Shown here: piece after piece, positions 58,479 through 64,000 of the stretch | Numbering within the stretch: the first letter of the stretch is position 1 | How the letters are laid out: each line of letters begins with the position of its first letter | NCBI GenBank assembly: GCA_039654915.1 | Contig: CM077595.1 | Location: 46,965,501 to 47,029,500 of the forward strand | DNA length: 64,000 bases | Origin: Aquilaria yunnanensis | Taxonomy: Eukaryota > Streptophyta > Magnoliopsida > Malvales > Thymelaeaceae | Direction of reading: 5' to 3' | The notes under the pieces: model-generated | Told to the model about the DNA's origin: nothing | Databases searched by the model: none | Seen by the model: the letters and a program-made list of their open reading frames with translations, nothing else | Made by a program: the position numbers and the translations under genes

Positions 58479-60261
58479 AACTACTCTAATACCAACTTCT
58501 GTTACCCACTTCGGGGTAATCCAATTATGCTGGCAAAACTGTGCATTTTGTTCGTGTTGTGCCCAAAAAGCCAATCATGAGATGATTGTATTTTTTGCAC
58601 ATTGAGTCATGATATTTTAGTAAGGCATTAATCCAACAATTATGTTCATTGTTTTGTTTCTGCGTAACATAATAAACATAATTGTAACCCTAGAATAATG
58701 ATATTCTTAAACGTCCCTAGTCTAGTATTATTGTGGAGCGGGTTGCAATAATACATATCGACTAGCATGTGTGGAGACTAATATGAAATATGTAGTCTAC
58801 ATATGGGTACAAGTTGGAGAACTTGTGTACTGGACTGACCCACCATGAGAACACTTCATGGATCGTTATATGAGTGTCATAAGTGATTCTCATAGTGATC
58901 ATGGTATATGTAGTCCTTCGAGCTAAGATCATCAACGTTCCCTACATGTGAGTCACATACTTTGATACTTTCCTTTGTTGCTCATAACTGAGTGAACTTG
59001 AAGGAGGCCATTAGGTATGTCACATATCATGCAGAGGGATTTGTATGATGAAGATGGGATTTGTCCCTCCTATGTAACAGGAGTGATATCTTCGGGCCCC
59101 TTGATAAAGTGAGACTTAGAAAATGCATGGCCATGCTCAGATGAGTTGATATACGATATCAATGTCATCAGCTTAAGTTAGTCTACCCGGTAGTCAAGAA
59201 ACCAAAGATTGGGCTATATGAGAGTGACACATTCCATGTCTTGTGCTTAGCGTTGATATCTTGGACAAAAGGACAATGGCATATATCGGTGATGATCATA
59301 AAGGTTTAGTCGAATCATCGACAATCTTGTCACTTGGGTAGCAATGATGTGTTGCTAGACACCGCTAATTGCTTATGATCATAAATGTGATTTATCATCA
59401 TTGCCAACGTGGGAAGAGCCTATTGGGTCGCACACATAGATCTATTTGGATCATTAGAGTGTATGGGCTAATAATTTGGGTTTTGGTTTCACAATAATTT
59501 TTTATTAATAATGGGCCCAATAGTTGAGCCATTATTAAGCCCGAAATTAAAGCCTAATTGGAGTAGGGTTTTGAAACCCATTAGGCCTGGATGTTGAGTC
59601 TCACTATAAATACAACTTCTAGTGAGAAATTCGTAGGTCTCCTTGCCCTAGCCTCCCAAAAGGACAACCACACTCTTCTCTTGCAATTCCTTGGAGGACG
59701 CAAGCTAGCACTGCGAGTGCAAGAGAAATATATCTGCCGGGACGTGGTGGAAGCGTGGTGATCCCGAGAGGCTCATGTGGATACCATAGAGAGCCTGAAC
59801 ACGTCAACTGTTCAAGTTTTGTGATTCGACTCTACAGTTGAGTAAGAGATCTCAACCGAAAATTAGGTATGAAAATTTTTGAACACGTGATTTACCCCGT
59901 TTCACTTGGATCCTGGAGGGTTTCGTTTAAATTCCGCTACGCTGTTTGGCTCCCGAAACCCAACTCATTTAGACTCCCAGGATTGGTAATGTTCTCTAGG
60001 CCATCAGAACACTACCCTTAGTGTGCATACCTAAGTGGCCCTCTTGGGCACTATGTAAACACATGCATATTAGTCCAACCATCACACATATATTCATATT
60101 TTTAGGCACACCATCGTAGCAAAGAAGGAAAACACTAGCACAAGTCTTAATCTTGGCTACCACACATTAGGCAATCTTGCTAAGTTATAGTGACCAGCCA
60201 TCGTACCTGTAACTTTCACTAATAAACTGTATCATTCTTGCCATGTACCCCCTTTTTTCTT
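58479..60261 (-). mobile_element. TekA primer site plus partial LTR inserted inside TekA-2 gag
   Basis: 58483-58494 is a degenerate Met primer site in minus orientation, followed by a TekA LTR from 58500 (TGTTACCCACTTCGG) that is cut near 60261. Without the Cop LTR it is about 340 bp of LTR. The gag on its two sides is contiguous in TekA-1 (near 9650), so this piece is an insertion, not an element end. Confidence 0.7.
58549..59965 (+). mobile_element. Solo LTR of Cop
   Basis: TGTTCGTGTTGTGCC to GAAACCCAACT, 1417 bp, with perfect target duplications CATTT at 58544-58548 and 59966-59970. The TekA LTR continues on both sides. Confidence 0.92.
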
Positions 60262-60365
60262 TGCCCCAAAAGGTCTAATAGCCTTTCTAATGTATGAATT
60301 TTGGCCTTTGACAAATCTTTTAGCCTTCAACTCCTTCAGTCCATGATATTAAAGAGCATACCTCA
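60262..60365 (-). pseudogene. TekA-2 gag, middle piece
   Basis: About 100 bases matching TekA-1 9655-9757, ending at the LTR-B target site CCTCA. Confidence 0.8.
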
Positions 60366-61415
60366 TGTTATGGACCTCCTAGTAGTCAGCACTCCCGAGA
60401 GAGGTAAAATGTTCTAAATTAAGTTTAGAACTTTAATTTCAAGTTTACAATGCTAGAGTAAAGGAGTTATAAATAATTCACTAAGTTCCAAGGACGTTTA
60501 AGCACTAGATGAGGAGCAGGGGCAAAATGGTAATTTTACATCCTGAGTAACCGGGCGGGGTCCCGAGTGTTTTAAGGTAAGTTTTGTAAATTAACCTTTA
60601 ACGTTAACTGAAACTTGAAACAATAACAAGAATTAAGCAAGAAATGAGCATGTGTTAAAAGATGGGGGTTTATGTGTTTGAGGGTTGTAACTTGGATGGC
60701 TTAAGGGGTTAAGTGAGGGTTTAAGAAGGGAAAGGTGGCTAATGGCTGCCATAACCACGTTTTCCCCTCTCAAGCACTCATTTCTCTCTCAATTCAAGCT
60801 AGAAGCCAAGTGATCTTGATTGCTAGAGTTGCCATCCAAGGAAACCAACCAAGAGGAACTTGTTTCAAGCTAGAAAACAAGGTTTGGAGGCTTGGAAGCA
60901 TGATTTCTCTACTCACCTATTTTTGATACGTGGTAAGCATTGTGTTCTTGGTTAATTCTATGTTATTTGAGTGAATTGAGGCTTGGGTTTTGGTTAGAGA
61001 GGAAGATTGTGATGTTTGGTGCTTTGGTTTTGATTGGAACTTAGGTGAGGATTTCTTGCACTTGGTTGCTTGAAAAGAGGAGTGATTCTAGCTTGTATCT
61101 TGGAGTTGAGGTAAGGGAGTAGTGTTTTTAAGCTTGAACAATGCTTGTGGGTTGAGTTTGTTGTAAGAAATTGATTGAAATTAGCCATAGCATTGAGTAT
61201 GAGTTTTGGTTGAATTGTGGTGAACTATGAGGTTTGAGGAAGATTTGATGATGTTATAGAGCATCATTAATGGCATTGTGATAGTTGGTTATGTTCCTTG
61301 CAACATGAACTAAGTGTGTGTGAAGTTTGGTGGCTTTTTATGCATGTTTGATATGTGTACTAAGTAGCCAAAGGTCATAAGAGCAAAATGCGTGCCAATT
61401 CTGTAGTTTCACAGA

Positions 61416-61512
61416 TTGGCGACGCGTCGCCAAGAGGTACCCATAATTGGCGACGCATCGTCAATTGGAAAAAGAATCACAGAACGTCGACAACTGTGGC
61501 GACGCGTCGCCA
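61416..61512. repeat. Cluster of CpG-rich palindromes in LTR-B
   Basis: TTGGCGACGCGTCGCCAA at 61416-61433 is an 18-bp perfect palindrome. 61447-61464 is a version with two changes. TGGCGACGCGTCGCCA is at 61497-61512. Decayed forms sit at the same place in the minus-strand copies (36411, 36491, about 6787 and 6855). Confidence 0.9.
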
Positions 61513-62314
61513 AGACAGCATTGGAGACCCGATTTTGTTTTTAGCATAACTTTTTGCTCGGGTGTCCGATTGAGGTGATTCAAAGTTCCATGCGAAGCTA
61601 AGGGGGAGTACTATCAATTTAAAGTTTTAGAAAAATCTAAAATGCTCCATATTTAAAGTTGTTTTGAATCAAAGTGAGGATAATTTTTTAAAGGCAGAAT
61701 TTTGCACATTTTGCTAGGATGATTGAGGTGAGTCCCAAGGAGGTCCTTTGGGTACCTTGGCCCTCAAGTATGCTGGGGGTACTTTGAGACTTCCTGAAGT
61801 CCCTCGAGTAGTGGGAGTTTCCTTGAGTTTTGAAAAGTTTTGAGGTTACTTGTTGAGTAAGCAAGGAAACTAAGTTGCAAGCGAATATAACCAAGTGTCA
61901 TGAGCTTGAGGTGTAAGTTTTAGAACCCTTGGCAACCTGGCAGTGTTGGAAATCATGGTGTTGTAAGGAGAGGCTTCAAATGCATCGAGGTTATGGGGTT
62001 TAATAACCTAGTTACATAGTTCTCACCACAATTCCCCTGCACAACAGAGTTAAGGAGAGGTTATATAATAAGTCAGGCGTAAGCTAAGGCTTACGAGGCA
62101 CAAGTCGAGGGCTAGACTTGGGAGCCACGGAGTGACGCCCGTGAGGAAGTAAGAAAATTATGTGAGGAGTGGTCCTTCGGGATCCGAGCATGCATATCCA
62201 TATATTTACATATATGAGAGGTCCCTCACACTGCGAGAGCCAGCAGAGAGTATGCATGAGTTATTTCATATCTGTCCACAGTTTTACTGTTGGTATGTGA
62301 GGTTACCCCTTACT

Positions 62315-62331
62315 GAGAATCTTGGATTCTC
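62315..62331 (+). promoter_or_regulatory. Hairpin followed by acceptor-like site in LTR-B
   Basis: GAGAATC-TTG-GATTCTC, preceded by TTACT and followed by ACCC, then TTGTTGTGCAG about 20 bases on. The counterparts are at 11823-11837 (LTR-H) and 41441-41454 (TekF). Confidence 0.55.
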
Positions 62332-63022
62332 ACCCTTACTATTTTGTTGTGCAGATATAGAAGGAGTCGGGCCGAGTGACCGTTGAAGGTTACTCTGGTA
62401 GTAGTTTTTGGTGCACAGGTAGAATACCTGAGTTTTGATGATTCTAGTACTTATTGTTTGGATGCTTGTTGGTCTTGCACAGTACTAACTAAATTGCTCA
62501 TTGGTTACAGAGCCTAGTGAACATTGGACATAGTCAGGCATAGCTAGACCTAGTTGGGTCTAGAGGAGTCTCTAAAGCTCACCACTGGGATTCACATCCA
62601 AGGTGGGAGTTAGTATGAGAAGATCTCAGTAGAGGATTTTGTATGTGTACATAGTACTCTAGTTGCCTCCCTAGTTATGAAATGAAGAGTCATGGACTAG
62701 AGGATTGCTTTTTGGGCGGGGCCATTAGCTACTATATGTATGAATGCTCACGCATGTTGCTATGTGTAGTTAACTCATATAAAGGTTGATTTGTATGCTT
62801 TGACTGCTCCACTTGTTTTATATGAAAAATTGTGGCCACATTAACATTTTATGGTTTTAAATAACCCGTCAAAGCATAAAGAGCATGAATATTGCATATT
62901 CTAGGATAATCAACTAGTGACATGGATTTAATCCGCGCACATATCAATGAGTCCAACTGCAATCCACCGTGAGACCAAGTTCTCACAAGTGTCCTGGGCA
63001 GGGGCCAAGGACGGCCGTGTCA

Positions 63023-63795
63023 CCTCACCAACTTATTGAATTTATGCTCATACTCAAGGACACTGAGGTTGTCCTGGCTTAGATCATCAAATTTAGCTTG
63101 TTTCATATCCTTGATAACATCACTAATGTACTACTCCTGAAACAACTAGGTGAACTCTGGCCAAGTAATTTCCATGTCTTCTCCTGGCCTCTGCCCTTCT
63201 GGATAGCATATCTATCTATGGTGCTCCTCCACCATATCTCTGCAATGCCTACCATAGACTAAGCGAATGGTCCTAGACACTTGACCAATCTCAGACCTTA
63301 GTCTTCTTCCTCTTGGATTTCTCCTATCCTCATCTGCCTCCTCAACGATTTCATCATTTGTATCTTCTATGCTTCTAGAGGGAACATATTCAGATGTGTT
63401 ACTAGTATCCTCTTCAAGTTGCTACTATGCATCCTGAACTAGTTCTACTGGAGCTATATGGACTCCCTACTATTGGGCTTGAATCAGGCTCATTAAGTTT
63501 TCATTGATTAGAGCTAAGTTCCTCTGAAGCTCTAACCAAACCTAAGGTACTTAAGGGTTTGGTACCCCCTGTTGCCCCTAATTCCTTCTATTTTGTCCAC
63601 TTCTTTGTTGCCCAGAATCAGTAGGAGGCCTTCGGGGTGGTTCCCCTTTCCTTGTTGCAACCATGTTTACTTCCTACATTAATGATTCAGCATAGAGCAC
63701 ATATTAAAATCATAGGTATTTCAATGGTACATGACACTAGCAAGTGACGAAACTGAGTGCATTGCAACTATATGCTATGTACATGTATAAAACAT
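63023..63795 (-). pseudogene. TekA-2 gag N-terminal part and leader
   Basis: It matches TekA-1 9755-9985 and then 12740-13301. About 300 bases of gag are deleted at about 63255 relative to TekA-1. Stops are frequent. Confidence 0.75.
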
Positions 63796-63807
63796 GCTCT
63801 GATACCA
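63796..63807 (-). other. Primer binding site of TekA-2
   Basis: Minus strand TGGTATCAGAGC, perfect Met type, six bases from the LTR at 63813. Confidence 0.88.
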
Positions 63808-63812
63808 ACTAT

Positions 63813-63912
63813 TGTTACCCACTTTGGTGTAGTCCAATTATGTTGCCAAAATTGTGGATTTAGACTCCTAGGATTGGTACTGTTTTGTAGGCCATCAGAA
63901 CACTACCCTTAG
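63813..63912 (-). mobile_element. TekA-2 5' LTR, inner 100 bases
   Basis: Starts TGTTACCCACTTTGG in plus text and is cut at CTTAG (63908-63912) by another LTR-B. Confidence 0.85.
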
Positions 63913-64000
63913 TGACATGGTTGCCCTCGGCCCTACACAGGAAGGAAGCCTGTCAGAAAAAGCCTCACGGTGGTTCTAATTGGCTAGTTATATTTGTGTG
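63913..64000 (-). mobile_element. Start of a further LTR-B, cut by the window end
   Basis: TGACATGGTTGCC matches the reverse complement of the 3' terminus of LTR-B at 63022 and continues to the edge. Confidence 0.75.

Larger units (their letters stand above)
60366..63022 (+). mobile_element. Solo LTR-B, complete
   Basis: 2657 bp from TGTTATGGACC to GGCCGTGTCA, with perfect target duplications CCTCA at 60361-60365 and 63023-63027. The undisturbed site is visible in TekA-1 at about 9754-9764 (gcatacctcacca). It contains CpG-rich palindromes (61416-61512) and the hairpin/acceptor motif at 62315-62331. No gene is supported inside it. Confidence 0.93.

Noticed and set aside
1..64000. A host gene, defence system or other new non-transposon system
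   Set aside because: Almost every stretch is assigned to an LTR element by termini, target duplications, paralogous copies or domains; the small remainder has no supported gene.

Overview
This window is plant nuclear repeat DNA. It is almost entirely LTR retrotransposons nested inside one another, and I see no host gene, tRNA, rRNA or CRISPR array. The plant assignment rests on Ty3/gypsy lineages found in plants (Tat with a second RNase H and an antisense gene, Tekay/Del-like chromoviruses, a CRM-like element) and a plant Ty1/copia element, with TG...CA termini, 5-bp target duplications and initiator-Met or Asp-type primer sites. A flowering plant is likely; the species cannot be read from the sequence. 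Labels are mine: Tat-1, -2, -3; TekA-1, -2; TekF; CRM-G; Cop; LTR-B; LTR-H.

Layout. 1-3980 (minus): 3' half of Tat-2 pol, broken by a TekA solo LTR (1043-2048). 3981-7953: LTR-B, carrying a Cop solo LTR (5012-6427). 7954-28667 (minus): TekA-1, with solo LTR-H in its gag (10282-12736) and a 5' LTR split by a second TekA LTR (14507-16741), by complete Tat-1 (16785-27993) and by the copia element Cop (28668-about 35296, 3' end lost). 35297-38189: truncated LTR-B, a TekA-like LTR fragment and a Tat-3 fragment. 38190-52921 (plus): decayed TekF with a 4.2-kb LTR, into which complete CRM-G (45393-52862) inserted. 52922-55595 (minus): 5' LTR, gag and protease of Tat-2. 55596-56963: Cop LTR lacking its first ~37 bases. 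56964-63912 (minus): TekA-2, carrying solo LTRs of Cop (58549-59965) and LTR-B (60366-63022). 63913-64000: start of another LTR-B.

The two Tat-2 pieces share orientation and are complementary: one stops and the other resumes within about 100 bases of the same point, measured against Tat-1. The simplest reading is that 3981-52921 is a nest of later insertions inside one Tat-2 element, itself inside a Cop LTR inside the TekA-2 reverse transcriptase. Tat-1 and CRM-G are the youngest complete elements, with LTR pairs differing at about 2% by hand count.

No element is intact. Tat-1 gag-pol is one frame with six nonsense codons, Cop one frame with four, CRM-G one frame with one, so none looks autonomous as read. 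The most interesting features are a spliced antisense gene in Tat-1, a covarying hairpin followed by a possible splice acceptor shared by three LTR families, a hairpin family in the TekF LTR, and CpG-rich palindromes in LTR-B.
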